Positions 1 to 10,685 of a DNA stretch of 64,000 bases are shown piece by piece. The stretch lies in assembly GCA_003952965.2 (NCBI GenBank), contig CM025855.1:2802707-2866706 (forward strand). The letters run 5' to 3'. The notes beneath the pieces are model-generated. The model did no database searches and was not told the DNA's origin. It saw nothing but the letters and a program-made list of their open reading frames with translations. The translations under genes and the position numbers were made by a program. How positions within the stretch are numbered: position 1 is the stretch's first letter; the number at the start of each line of letters is the position of its first letter. The stretch is from Morella rubra. Its lineage: Eukaryota; Streptophyta; Magnoliopsida; Fagales; Myricaceae.

Positions 1-1533
1 ATAAAAATTATAAACTCAAAGGATCCTTTATGATTAATTTAAAAATCGAAGAACTATTTGTTAAAACAAGTCAAAACCTAAGGATCAAATGCCTACGCAA
101 TCCTTTTTTTTCTAAATTATATTATACAATACGGTGAACAGTTATTTTGTTTTTTACATTTTTTTCCATATTTCTGAATATTTGCAATTCTTTTTATCTT
201 TGCTATCATAAACTTTTTTTTATTAATTGTATCCCAAGGATTATTGATATTGTAATAATGTCGGATACGCATGCAGGGGTGGTGTATTGTATATTATGGG
301 TTATAATTCATTTATTTGCGTTAAAGTTTCTCAAGGCTAGCTAATGTTGTTTTTTCTTTTTCTTTGATCATCCAGATGGATTGGGTTTGGTACTTCGCTA
401 TTCCAATATCGTTGTAAGGTTTCTTTTTCTAAAGAGCTGCTCAGGGATAATACAGAATTCGAAATAGAATTTTTTTTTCCTAGGACAAGTAAGAGAAGAG
501 AAATAACCGCACAGCAAGAGAGCAGAATAAAAAATATAATTTTATGCTAAGGATTATTGATATTGTAATAATATCCTACAGGCATGCAGGGCTGGTGTTT
601 TTTATATTATGGGTTATAATATATTTATTTGCATTAAAAGATTCTCAAGGCTAATGTTGTTTTTTTATTTTTCGTTGATCAACCAGCTGGCAGGAGCCGT
701 ATTGTGCTAATCGAACGTAAGGTTTCTATCTCACTGTTTCTCAGGAATAGTACAGAATCTGAAATAGAAGTACTGAATGACAAGTGACCTGCAAAAACCA
801 CGTGGACAGCCAATGTTTATGTAAAGTTAAAGTTATTAATAAAGGTTGTCAAAAAATAGATAAAATGAGCACACATTTTTTTAAAAAAAAAATCCTACAC
901 AATTTTAAAAGAAAGGGAGAAAGAAAAGTCACATTGTAGATATATATTTATTCTTTAAAAGTAGTTAGGAATCACAATATAATTATATTTTTGAAAAAAA
1001 ATAAAAACTTGAAATTAGTTCAATATATACTTTCTTGAGTACTGAATTAACTTTCTTCAAATTTTTCTTTCGCAGATTCAATAAATATTGCTTTCATCGC
1101 AGCACTGGCCATTTGTAAGAACTCGAATCTCTGCCATGATGATATTTACGTTCTTTTGTACTGTAAAATGGTTTCTTAATTTGTGAAGCGTAAAAAGACT
1201 GAAAACATAAAGATTTCTGCTTGGAAAAGACAAAGACACCGATTAGTTAGTTGTGTCCTACGCACACTGACAAATTCAACTAAAAATAATGCCTACAGTG
1301 CTGCAAACAAAATAATATTTGTCTTTCTGTTGTTCTAATGATTAATTATATTCCTGCAGAGGAGCACAGTTCGCAGTAAAAATTGTATTTGGCATTCCAT
1401 GTGTCCTTGTATTGTTGATATAATATATAAATGGCGTAGGAGGCATTTCTCAATGTATGATGCTATTGAAGAATTTCTGCACAGCCACAATAACCTCAGG
1501 CCAATTAGGTACTCTTATAAAGAAATCAAGAGG
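1..1533 (+). pseudogene. LRK10L-type receptor kinase pseudogene A, 5' part (introns, small exons, start of kinase exon)
   Basis: This is the middle of a type 1 LRK10L gene; its ectodomain exon lies left of the window. Recognisable pieces are two alternative or duplicated small exon 2 segments (376-413 and 687-716, both after CCAG and before GTAAGG), exon 3 (1076-1114, 39 nt, encoding SINIAFIAALAI) and the start of exon 4 (from 1362, [13 protein letters not shown] then a membrane segment and the YDAIEEFL juxtamembrane motif). The gene is broken. The last base of exon 3 is T where paralogs have G, which creates TGA across the junction, and five extra bases near 1425 shift the frame in the transmembrane segment. 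The kinase exon is then cut at 1533 by a CACTA transposon and resumes at 10021. Both lesions probably make it non-functional regardless of the transposon. Confidence 0.85.
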
Positions 1534-1561
1534 CATTACTAGAAAATTGACTTTTAGTGAC
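1534..1561 (+). repeat. CACTA left terminal inverted repeat
   Basis: About 28 bp pairing with 9990-10017. The shared core is AAAATTGACTTTTAGTGAC. The outermost bases are CATTACTAG rather than the canonical CACTACAAG/CACTACAAA, a substitution also present in the second copy at 62880. Confidence 0.9.
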
Positions 1562-1765
1562 GAAATTTCGGTGACGAATTGAATTTCGTCACTAAAAGCT
1601 AATTTTTAGTGAAAAAATGCTATTTTCGTCGCAAAGAAAGGTTTTTTCGTGACGAAACTACTTTTCGTCACCAATTTCGTCACTAAAGGTTTTATTTGTG
1701 ATGAAATAAAATTTTGTCACTAAAAGTTAATTTTTGGTGACGAAAAGTTTCGTCACACACTAATC
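1550..1765. repeat. Outer subterminal repeats of the CACTA element (GTGACGAAA family)
   Basis: Repeated direct and inverted copies of TTTAGTGACGAAA / TTTCGTCACTAAA fill the first ~220 bp of the element. The same motif fills 9834-10017 at the other end. These would allow the ends to pair and probably belong to the transposase recognition region; that role is inferred from known CACTA biology. Confidence 0.8.
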
Positions 1766-2135
1766 GATCGGTCACAGTGATCGATCGTTAATTTTGTGAC
1801 GAAATGCTCCGTCACTACATGCAAAGAGTTTAGGCGACGAATTTACATCATCACTCAAACCGATCGATCGTTTATTAATAACCACGTGGCTTTGAAAACC
1901 GATCGATCGTTCATATGAACCGATGGATCGGTATAGTAACCGTCTGCAAATAGAAAGGTCGATCGATCGGAATGATATGCCGATTGATTGGTAAGTGTAA
2001 CCGTCACTTTTTTGAATCGCGTTCAATGACCAGGTTGGCGATCGATCGTAGTTTTAACGAATGGAAAGACGCCACGTGTTAGAACATAGCGATCGATCGT
2101 CACTTAACTACCGATCGATCGGCACGAACGATTAT
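1766..2135. repeat. 5' subterminal CGATCGATCG array of the CACTA element
   Basis: About ten imperfect copies of the palindromic core CGATCGATCG, commonly flanked as ACCGATCGATCGTT, are spaced 15-40 bp apart. A second small cluster lies at 2497-2575, just upstream of the first ATG of the transposase region. In characterised CACTA elements such subterminal motifs bind the TNPA-type protein. The open frames seen here (rich in R-S-I-G) simply translate the repeat and are not genes. Confidence 0.85.
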
Positions 2136-2577
2136 ATGAAACCGCCGAAGTCATTTTTACCGGTTATCTCTCCACAAAATCTCTCGAATCCTCTCAAAGT
2201 GCAAGGAGCCATTTCGTGCTGCATTGTCTTCCAAAGTGCGTGGAATCATCCTTCATTGTCTTCTACGTCAAATGTACGTACTTATATTATTTTTTAAGCA
2301 ATATTAAGCGGTTGTTCACTAGCGAATTTTTAGTTTACGTTTTCTAATTTGCTATATCATCCATTTAGGTCCGTAAAATATATTTATTTTATTGTTGATG
2401 TATGTTTTAAGAGTTTAGGATTGTTTTGGGATCAATTTTGGATGATTTTGGGCCTGTTTTGGGGTTTTGTAATGTCTGTGTGTATTTGTTCCCATAACGA
2501 TCGATCGCTTTGTAAGTGCTAGGTCCAATGATCGATCGGTTGATCGCTGAATTTGGTACGGAGCGATCGATGCTTTA

Positions 2578-5340
2578 GTGAGCAATGCGAGCTTACCATA
2601 TAGTGATGATGATTTAGAGGGAGATAACTCTGATAGAATGGAGGAAATGTTAACCGATGTTCATGCCGGATTAGATGGTGGGGCGGCAAGGGTTGAAACG
2701 GAGAACCCTAATATTAAGGAAACCCCCACTTGGGGACCGAAGGCTTCGACACCACTTAATAAATTATGGGAAGAGGCAAACATGAATTGTATCCTGGATG
2801 TACCAAGTTTAGTAAGTTGTCATTTATGGTCTGGTTGTTGCATGTGAAGTCGGAAAATAAGTTGTCGGTTAAGGCATTTGATATGGTATTACAGTTGATT
2901 AAGGAGGCATTGCCAGAAGGGGAGACGTTACCGGGATCGTATTACGAGGCGAAACAATTGCGAAAGGATCTTGGGTTTAGTTATGATAAAATCCATGCAT
3001 GTCAGAATGATTGTGTGTTGTTTTGGAAGGAAAACAGTGAGTTAGACAGATGTCCGATATGTGGGTGTCCCGGTGGAAATTGAAAATGATTTGCGCAATC
3101 GAATTCCCAGAAAAGTGTTGCGTCATTTCCCTTTAATCCCTAGACTTAAACGTTTGTTTACCACAAAAAATGTAGCAATTGACATAAGATGGCATAAGGA
3201 AAAACGGGTCGATGATGGGGAGAGTTTGAGGCATCCTGCAGATTCATTGGTTTGGAAGAATTTTGATAAGGACCACGATTGGTTTGCTCAAGATGCCCGC
3301 AACGTCCGCCTTGGTCTTGCTTTTAACGGGTTTAATCCGTTCGGAAACATGAGCAATGCGTACAGTATTTGGCCGGTCGTTGTGTTTCCATATAATTTAC
3401 CCCCATGGAGGTGTATGAAGGTCCCATTTTCACTAATGACTCTTCTGATTCCGGGTCGAAAGTCACCGGAAATGATATAGATGTATATCTTCGACCCTTA
3501 ATGGAAGAGTTGAAACAACTATGGGAAGATGGAGTTGAGACACATGACGCTTCAGATGGGACGACATTTAAGATGCATGCAGCTTTGATGTGGACCATAA
3601 ATGATTTTCCAGCATATGCCAATTTATCTGGATGGAGTACCAAAGGGAAGTTGGCATGTCCAATGTGTAATTTAGACACTGACTATAAGTGGTTGAAGCA
3701 CGGGAGAAGAATGTGTTATATGGGTCATAGGAGATATTTGACACCGGGGCATGCATGGAGATATGATGTGGATACGTTCGATGGGAAAGAAAAACATAGA
3801 CTTCCACCTGAGGAGTTAACTGGTGAGGACATATTGGAACAATTGACGCATGTCGGGGAGACTATCTTTGGTAAAACGTCAGGGAAGAATAGGAGAAAGA
3901 AGAAACAATCGTCGGAACGTTTGAATTGGACGAAGAAGAGTATATTTTTCAACTACCGTATTGGAGTACATTAGGTTTACAGCATAACTTGAACGTGATG
4001 CACATCGAGAAGAACATATGTGACAACATGATTGGGACGGTGATGAATATCGAGTTCAAGACCAGAGATTCAGCAGGTGCACATAGAGATTTACCTGAAA
4101 TGGGGGTCAAAAAAGACTTGCACTTGGTGCATGACGGTCGGGTTGAATTGATGCCTCAAGCGGTGTATACTTTAATTCGGGAAGAGCGAATGAGGGCCTG
4201 TGAGTGGTTAAAAGATGTGAGGTTCCCCGATGGTTATGCAGCTGAGATTTCACGTTGTGTGAATCTAGATGAGTTGAAGGTTTCTGGAATGAAAAGTCAT
4301 GATTGTCATGTGTTCTTGCAGAGGGTTCTTCCAGTGATGATCCGAGGGTTGTTGAAGGAAGACGTGTGTGGCGCAGTGACTGAATTATGTTTTTTTTTTT
4401 TTAGAGTTGTGTTCTCGTACGTTGAAGATTTCTGTATTGCAGAGGATGTCAGAAGATATCGGGATAATTTTATGCAAGTTGGAAATGATTTTTCCACCCG
4501 CTTTTTTTACAGTAATGATGCATTTGGCGGTCCACTTACCGCGCGAAGCAATGCTTGCTGGACCAGTACAATACAGATGGATGTATCCAATTGAACGGTT
4601 GATGGGTCGCTCGAAACGGAATGTGAAAAATAAGTCTCGTCCCGAAGGGTCTATTGTAGAAGCGTATATTGAGAATGAGTGTTCGACATTTTGTTCCCAA
4701 TACCTCCGAGGGGTCGAAACAGTGTTTAATCGCAGAGATCAAAACTACGATTCTGACGGCGATCCCGAGATACCAGAAAGGTCATTGGATGTGTTCACTC
4801 AGAGAATTAGATTGCTAGGGGCTGAAAAGGACATGACATAGACCGAACAGAGTTCAAGAAAGCTCGGTGGTTTGTGCTGAACAATTGCAAAGGCATCAGC
4901 AACTACTTAGAGTAAGTAAAATAAAATTTCATAGGTTTTCTATAATATACAGTCGTTGATTAACCTTATCATTACAGTGAACACATGGACGAACTTCGCG
5001 CGCAAGGAGTTAGTAACATTTCTCGTATGCATGAGGAACAATTTCGGATTGGTTCTTAGGGCGAGTAAGTGTTATTGACAAATAATTCAAATTAATTTCG
5101 TGTCTTTGTTTTTAATGACCTTCTAATATATTGTTGTAGGTTCAAAAATTACGTTCTCAAAATCCATGTACATCGATCGATGAATTGTATTCATTGGCAC
5201 GTGGGCCTGATACACGAGTGATGCGTTATTCTGCATGTGTTATGAACGGATGTAGATATCATACAGTACAATGGGAAGAACGTCGGAGAACTCAGAACAG
5301 TGGTATTGTAGTACCTGGATCACATGAGGGAAATCAATAG
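2578..5340 (+). pseudogene. TNP2-like CACTA transposase pseudogene, N-terminal and catalytic part
   Basis: This encodes the En/Spm TNP2-type transposase, spread over at least five frames. From 2578 comes an acidic N-terminus (SNASLPYSDDDLEGDN). Next is the transposase-associated segment with LYPGCTKFSKLSF and IHACQNDCVLFWKE (2780-3080). The Transposase_21 core follows, with NPFGNMSNAYSIWPVVVFPY (3335-3400), GNDIDVYLRPLMEELKQLW, TINDFPAYANLSGWSTKG and CPMCNLDT (3460-3680). The conserved LGLQHNLNVMHIEKNICDN block is at about 3965-4030. The DUF4218-like region has MHLAVHLPREAMLAGPVQYRWM (4520-4585), PIERLMGRSKRNVKNKSRPE and IVEAYI. Frame changes near 2790, 3080, 3420, 3930 and 4400 break it. A few could be introns, but no good splice sites were seen at most of them. 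The rest of the gene continues beyond the solo LTR at 6721. Confidence 0.9.
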
Positions 5341-5422
5341 AATTTTACGGGAGGCTTGTAGACATTTATGCCATGCAATACTTGCGGGGAAATACTGTAT
5401 ATTTTTTAAGTGTGATTGGTGG

Positions 5423-6715
5423 TGTAAATCCTAGGATTAAGGCAACCCAAGAGGGGGGTGAATTGGGTTTCAAAACTTTTTCGAAACTCACCCTTTAGAA
5501 AGTGTTTGCTAGCTATAAGTCTCACAAAGAGAAGTGATTGCAATAAAAGATTGAACACAAGAATATATATTGCAACTTAGATAGATAAATAAAACTTAGA
5601 GTAGGAAACTAATACACAATGTAATGAGATAAGGGAAGAGAAGCAAACACAAGATTTTTAGGTGGTTCGGCAAACCCACCTACATCCACCCCTCAAGCTC
5701 CTTTACCGAGCCTTGAGGTTTTTCCACTATGCTCCCTTCAACCAAGGGAGAGCCTTCCTTACACTTAAGCTTGAGAAACACCTCTTCAAGCCTCAAGAAC
5801 GAGTTTGAGAACAAACCTCTCTAAACTCCTTCTTTTGATGAACAAACCTCACCAAAAGGAAACAAGAGAATCACTCTCTTAATAGTGTATGGGGATGAAA
5901 AAGAATGCTCACTAAAACTCCCTTGATGGAGTAGATATTACAATGAGAAATTTCTATCTCTTAAGCTTCACACAACAACAAGGATGTGAAAGTGTTGATT
6001 ATGTGTGAATGATGTTTGAACAAGGATTGAAAAGTTTTAGATCACTCTTAGCTTTGGCAAAATGATTAAGTTGTTCAGCAACTTTTAAAAGGCGTAGGGA
6101 TGGCTTTATATAGGCTCATAAGAAAAATAGTCGTTGGAAGTCGAGCTGTTAAAAACTCTCGATGAACCGGTCAACCGCTGCAGGTTAACGTTACACAACG
6201 GTCATAATGTCAGAAGTCAGAACGGCTCTTTTTTAACATTTTCAAACCAACCGGTCGACCGCTATACCAAGCGGTCGAAGACCAGTCGACCGCTACATGA
6301 GCCGGTCGACCTCCTCAACTTAAGTACATGATCCAGTTGTTTTAAAAACACGATTTTGACCAACTTAAAATACCCAATTTTAAAGACTAACTTGCCATAA
6401 GTATATAAAAGGTTTGGGAGTTTGATTGGGATTTTTAGAGCCATTTAAAAACATTTTTAAATCTTCAAAACAAGAGGTAAAACATTTCATGCAAGTTTTG
6501 AAGAAATATGCAAGTGTGTGGTTCAAATCCTTGTTAAAGATGAAGACTTAGAGTTACAAAGATTACCCTAGCATCTTGAGTCTTCACTTTAAGAGCACTT
6601 CCATTGAAGGAGATGTTACTTGATTGCTTCGTGCTCATTTTGGATCCGCTTTGCTTCACATCTCAATTACTTCTATTGTTATCATCAAAACATTGATTGT
6701 GACTAAAAGCCAACA
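5423..6715. mobile_element. Solo LTR (1293 bp) nested in the CACTA transposase
   Basis: The segment starts TGTAAATCC and ends AGCCAACA (TG...CA) and is flanked by a perfect 5-bp direct repeat GGTGG (5418-5422 and 6716-6720), the signature of LTR retrotransposon integration. There is no second LTR, primer binding site or gag-pol, so it is a solo LTR left by recombination. It contains TATA-like stretches (6112-6116 and TATATAAAAGG near 6401) and several ACCGGTCGACCGCT-like repeats (6165-6315). The CCCAAGAGGGGGGTGAATTG near its start is common in long Copia-type LTRs; the superfamily assignment is an inference. Confidence 0.88.
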
Positions 6716-6720
6716 GGTGG

Positions 6721-7250
6721 GACGTCAGAGATCAACGTGGAATTCGTATCGACGAGAACTTTAAGAGCATAAACGCTTCCCGACTGTGGTACTTAGAAGA
6801 TCCATTTGTTTTGGCTAATCAAGCAAGTCAAGTGTTTTATCTAGTTGATAATCTGCATGGACCTACATAGCAAGTCGTGCAGAAGTTATCATGTAGAAAT
6901 GCATATGACATTCCCGGCCTGGATCCGGATGGTGAAGTTGATGTAAACGTTGAATCGGGAGCAGCCATCTCGAATGAAGCGTATCAAGAGGACGATGCCA
7001 TTGACTTGTTTATAGACTTCCGATAGTTTAACCTTAATCCACTACGGAGGGATGACGTTACGTCAAACGTTATCCAAGCTTCTGAGGCAATTGATCGCGG
7101 AAAAAAAAATGTATAGATAGTAATGATGTTTCGGAGGGGGATGAAGTAGAAATTGAAGAGAATACCAAAGAAAGTGGGGACGAAGATTCATTCGAAAGTG
7201 ATAGCAACTCTACTGAGGATGAGGCATTGGGTGATAACGTGCAAGAATCG
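6721..7250 (+). pseudogene. TNP2-like transposase pseudogene, C-terminal part (DUF4216 region)
   Basis: Resumes the transposase after the solo LTR. The readable frame gives RGIRIDENFKSINASRLWY, then DPFVLANQASQVFYLVD and QKLSCRNAYDIP, the DUF4216 block that ends TNP2-type transposases. A TAG interrupts it at about 6869 and another TAG follows LFIDFR near 7024. After that an acidic, serine-rich tail (DEVEIEENTKESGDEDSF) runs to about 7250. The stops confirm loss of function independently of the LTR. Confidence 0.82.
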
Positions 7251-7369
7251 ATTCTAATTAATAATTTCTTTCATGTATATTTTCTTTCTAATGTTGATGT
7301 TTGCTGAACTATTTTTACTGTTACTGTCTCGTTTACCATATCTTTATCGTTTATTTTGTTATGTCACAG

Positions 7370-9093
7370 CTTCTACGGTGAAATGAAGCGTGGACGAGAA
7401 TTTCCTTCAATTACTTCTGGACAGTTGCATAGTATGAGTCCGATCCCAAGTCCTACCCGAGCGCTCCTTCTCCGACAGTGAATGAAGGCATGAGTCAAGC
7501 ACGCCAGCTTGTCCTAGTAGTTGTGCATGTAAGAAATTATTCTAAGTTATATTTCAATTTTTTTAAGTTAACCGACCGACTAACTTTGTTAATTTTATTT
7601 TATGTAGCGACATCAGCTTCTAAACGTGGGCGAGGTAGGACACGTGGAGTCAGTTTGGAGAACAGTCTTGGGTCTGGGTCCGGTCCGGAAACTATCGGTG
7701 CATATCCCGGAGGGAGAGTGTGGAGGAGTGTCTTCCACTGCTGCCACTCTATCGACGAAGATTGGAATGTTGGTCCGAGGGCTGATTCCGATCTCAGTTA
7801 ACAAGTGGGTCGATGTTCCTGCAGAAGTGAAGGAATACATTATGGATCGGGTGTTGGTATGATTAAACTCGTAAACATAGAATTTTTGGTTAAGCATTTC
7901 ATTTATCATTGTAATATTGTATGTTTTGGTACTTATGCAGGACCACTTCGACCTTGACTACACCCGTCATGAGGACGTGAGGACGGTGGTCGAGACTATG
8001 ATGACGGCACGTCGAACGCACCGCAACTGAATGCATGCATATTTTAAGAAGTTCCCGAGTAAAGAGGCGGCGTTGCTGAAGCCGCACTCTGATACCACAG
8101 AAGAACAGTGGAAGGAGTTATGCGATCTGTTCACCAGCGAAGCATTTATGGCGTGATTACAAAAATTCGTTGCTTAAATATTACATTCTTTTAATATTTA
8201 ATTACTTAAAATATCGCAGAAACGAAGCGAGCAAAATAAGAAGAATAGATCAAAGTTGACTGTGAACCACGCTGCTGTTCGCGCTCGTTCCAACGCACAC
8301 TAGCTTGCGTGGTAAGTTAACAACTAAATCTTCGACTTTATTGATATTGTTTATTAATAACTTTATGCTATTACATGTAGAAAAATCAAGAAAGCGGCAA
8401 TATCAATCCTGCAGAGCTGTATAAAAAGAATTATACAAACAAAGATGGGATTTGGACCTCGGAAGGAGTGAGAGAAATTTATGTAAGTCGCTTTCATTTT
8501 AATCTACTTTATGTAATTTATGTATAGTTTATCTACTTTAATGTTTCTGGTAATTATTGTCATTTTTTCAGGAACGGATGATGTCTTCCAGCGTCAGTGT
8601 GATTTAGAAGGAAGACTTACACCGAAATTGAAGTATATTCCGAGATATTAGGCAAGAAGTCGGGATATGTTCGGGATTAGGACGGGCGGTTAAGCCTCCG
8701 CCTTCATCAACTTTGACTACACAGTCTTCTGATCTACAGCACCAGCTAGCAAAGGCAAGGGATGAGATAGAGGCGATGAGAGCTGCTAGAGAAAAAGACT
8801 TGCAAGAATTTGCGAAGAAGCAAGCTGAGATGGAGGCCACGCTGAGGGACCACCGTGAGGAGCAGCGGGTGGAGCAGGAGCGCATCCGGTTGGAGCAGGA
8901 GGAGCGCATGAAAAAGGCGCATGCGAGTGGAGCACGAGGAGCGCATGCAAAGGAACAAAGCGCATGCGAAAGGAGCAAGAGCGCTTACAGGCAGAAATAT
9001 CGAAGGAACTGGAGAAGAAAATGTCCTCTGTAATGGAGAAGAAAATGACGACATGTCAAAGCGACTATTCAACCAGTTTGGGGTTCAAAAAGG
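7370..9093 (+). pseudogene. TNPA-like second CACTA gene (plant transposase, Ptta/En/Spm type, Transposase_24), degraded
   Basis: Exon-like blocks match the second protein of plant CACTA elements. They are SKRGRGRTRGVSLENSL (7615-7665), LIPISVNKWVDVPAEVKEYI (7785-7845), DHFDLDYTRHEDVRTVVETM (7940-8000), EEQWKELCDLFTSEAF (8100-8150), RSEQNKKNRSKLTVNHAAVR (8225-8285) and NPAELYKKNYTNKDGIW (8410-8460). Next is a coiled coil rich in E, R and Q (8713-8950: LQHQLAKARDEIEAMRAARE, HREEQRVEQERIRLEQEER). GT-AG introns plausibly separate several blocks, for example GTAAGTTAACAAC at about 8310. Frame shifts within blocks (for example between 7680 and 7700) suggest decay. In characterised CACTA elements this protein binds subterminal repeats; here those would be the CGATCGATCG arrays. 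Confidence 0.8.
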
Positions 9094-9289
9094 TAGATGC
9101 ATGTATATTGTAATAACTTTTTAATTATGTATTATTACGATATTATTTTCGATTTAATTATGAATCACTATATGTTATTATTGATGTTTATTAATGTGAG
9201 TATTGTATTATTATTATAAAATGTACGTGTTATATAATATTTTCTATTATTATTGTTTAAAAAAAAAAAAAAACGATTATGTTACCACC

Positions 9290-9830
9290 GTTCGATCGGC
9301 ATATTCAGCGATCGATCGGTTGTTGTTCAACCGATCGATCATCCAATATAATTGTTCGATCGCTAATATTAAAACGACAAAATTACTGATCGATCAGTAA
9401 AATAAATGATCGATCATCTATGTGCAAGCGATCAGTCGGTACTATAAGCGACCGATCAGTGTAGAAATAGACGATCGACTCTCCTGCAAAACCGATCGAT
9501 CGTCCAATATCACCGATCGATCAGTTCATAAATCAACGTTCCATCGCTAAATTAAACGACCGATCGTCCATGGCATAATGATCGATCGTGCTACTTAAGT
9601 GATCGATCGCTTATATAAAGCGTCCGATCGTCGTTGCTGAAGCGATCGATCGTCTATTTCTTACCGTGCGATCGTTTAAATGTGTCGATCAATCACCAAT
9701 ACGTAACCGATCGATCGTTAATACGTACCGTTCGATCATCTCAAATGTATACCGATCGATCGCCTTTCCAATCGATCCATCACTTCGTTTTCACCGACCG
9801 ATCGTCACAATTACCGATCGATCAGTAAAT
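9290..9830. repeat. 3' subterminal CGATCGATCG array of the CACTA element
   Basis: Roughly two dozen copies of CGATCGATC-type palindromes lie every 15-30 bp. Variants include TGATCGATCA, GACCGATCGT and GTTCGATCGC. The array is longer and denser than the 5' array (1766-2135). It ends just before the outer GTGACGAAA repeats. Confidence 0.88.
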
Positions 9831-9833
9831 TTA

Positions 9834-10017
9834 GTGACGAAAAATTTCCGTCACTAAAAACTTTTCGTGACGAAATTCGGGTTTCGTCACAAAATACATT
9901 TCGTGACGCTCATTCGCTGACAGAGCTCGTGACGAAAAAATTTCGTCACACTAGTGACGAAATATTGACTTTTAGTGAAAAAATTTTTTGTCACTAAAAG
10001 TCAATTTTTTTGTAGTG
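9834..10017. repeat. CACTA right outer repeats and terminal inverted repeat
   Basis: GTGACGAAA / TTTCGTCAC repeats run up to the right terminus ACTTTTAGTG...TTTTTGTAGTG at 10017. The last 28 bp pair with 1534-1561. AGG follows as target site duplication. Confidence 0.9.
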
Positions 10018-10020
10018 AGG

Positions 10021-10675
10021 ATGACCAATAATTTCAAGGACAAATTAGGTGAAGGAGGCTATGATACTGTATTTAAAGAAACAATTTGAAGTGGCCAACT
10101 TGTTGCTATAAAGATGCCAGGAAAGGCCAAAGCTAATTGGCAAGAATGTATTAGCAAAGTTATAACAACTATTGGAAGGACTCACCATGTTAATATTGTG
10201 CAACTCATTGGCTTTTGCATTAGAGGAGCAAAACAATCTCTTGTATACGAGTTCATGCCCAAAGGCTTCCTCAATAAATACATTTTTTCTTAGGATGAAG
10301 GTATCTTCTTAAGCTACGAGAAACTATATGATATTGTTCTAGGAGTGGCTCATGGAATTGAATATTTGCATCGAGGATGTGACATTCAGATCATACATTT
10401 TGATATTAAGCCAATTGTAGGATGGGAAGGATATAGAAATTGACAATGTGACAGAGGAAGAAAAGGAAATTTATAAAAAGATGATCATAGTTGCGTTACA
10501 ATGTATACAGATGAAGCCTAGCTATCGTCCTTCAATGCACAAAGTTGTAGGAATGCTTAAAGAAGAATTGAAATACTTACAAATACCTCTAAAGCCTTTC
10601 ATATCATCACCAGAAAAACAAACTAAAGGTGTTGGAGACAGCTCAATATGGTCATCAACTACATCAGGTGAATAA
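10021..10675 (+). pseudogene. LRK10L-type kinase pseudogene A, 3' part beyond the CACTA element
   Basis: Continues the kinase exon cut at 1533: [20 protein letters not shown], then a TGA where paralogs have a codon for R (10087-10089), [24 protein letters not shown], an in-frame TAG at 10292-10294, [16 protein letters not shown] and IIHFDIKP. Immediately after HFDIKP about 300 bp is missing compared with paralogs: the DFG motif, activation loop, APE and most of the C-lobe. The reading resumes shifted at the equivalent of [10 protein letters not shown]. The last block, from about 10448 to the stop at 10673-10675, keeps the C-terminal kinase helix ([20 protein letters not shown]) and the tail. 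The deletion and stops make this a clear pseudogene. Confidence 0.92.
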
Positions 10676-10685
10676 AATATCGAGA

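Larger units (their letters stand above)
1..2590. repeat. Left copy of a ~2.6-kb near-identical segmental duplication
   Basis: The sequence from base 1 to about 2590 recurs at 61257-64000 in the same orientation (offset 61,256 at the start). The copies share intron sequence, small exons, the kinase exon start, the CACTA insertion point and the element's 5' subterminal region. Differences are few: single bases, short indels in the CGATCGATCG array, and an ~80-bp tandem duplication present only in the right copy. The true extent is unknown because both copies run off the window. Confidence 0.95.
1534..10017 (+). mobile_element. CACTA (En/Spm) DNA transposon, 8484 bp, degenerate autonomous type
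   Basis: The element is bounded by a 3-bp target site duplication AGG (1531-1533 and 10018-10020). Removing the element and one AGG restores the paralogous kinase reading AATCAAG-AGG-ATGACC. The terminal repeats read CATTACTAGAAAATTGACTT at the left and, reverse-complemented, CACTACAAAAAAATTGACTT at the right. The left end has CATTA in place of the canonical CACTA. Inside are GTGACGAAA-rich outer repeats, CGATCGATCG-type subterminal arrays at both ends, a TNP2-like transposase (2578-7250, broken and interrupted by a solo LTR) and a TNPA-like second gene (7370-9093). Termini, TSD length and gene order all fit the CACTA superfamily. Frameshifts and stops in the transposase mean it cannot move by itself. 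Confidence 0.95.

Noticed and set aside
147..344. 65-codon frame repeated identically at 61403
   Set aside because: It lies in intron 1 of A and A'; its identity is due to the segmental duplication, and equivalent intron positions in the other paralogs are not open.
1772..2026. Open frames rich in R-S-I-G on both strands in the CACTA ends (also 2061-2297, 9634-9857, 63434-63970)
   Set aside because: They translate the CGATCGATCG repeats, lack any domain and occur in several frames at once.
8604..9072. Minus-strand cysteine/serine-rich frames opposite the TNPA-like coiled coil
   Set aside because: They are antisense shadows of the E/R/Q-rich coiled-coil coding sequence.
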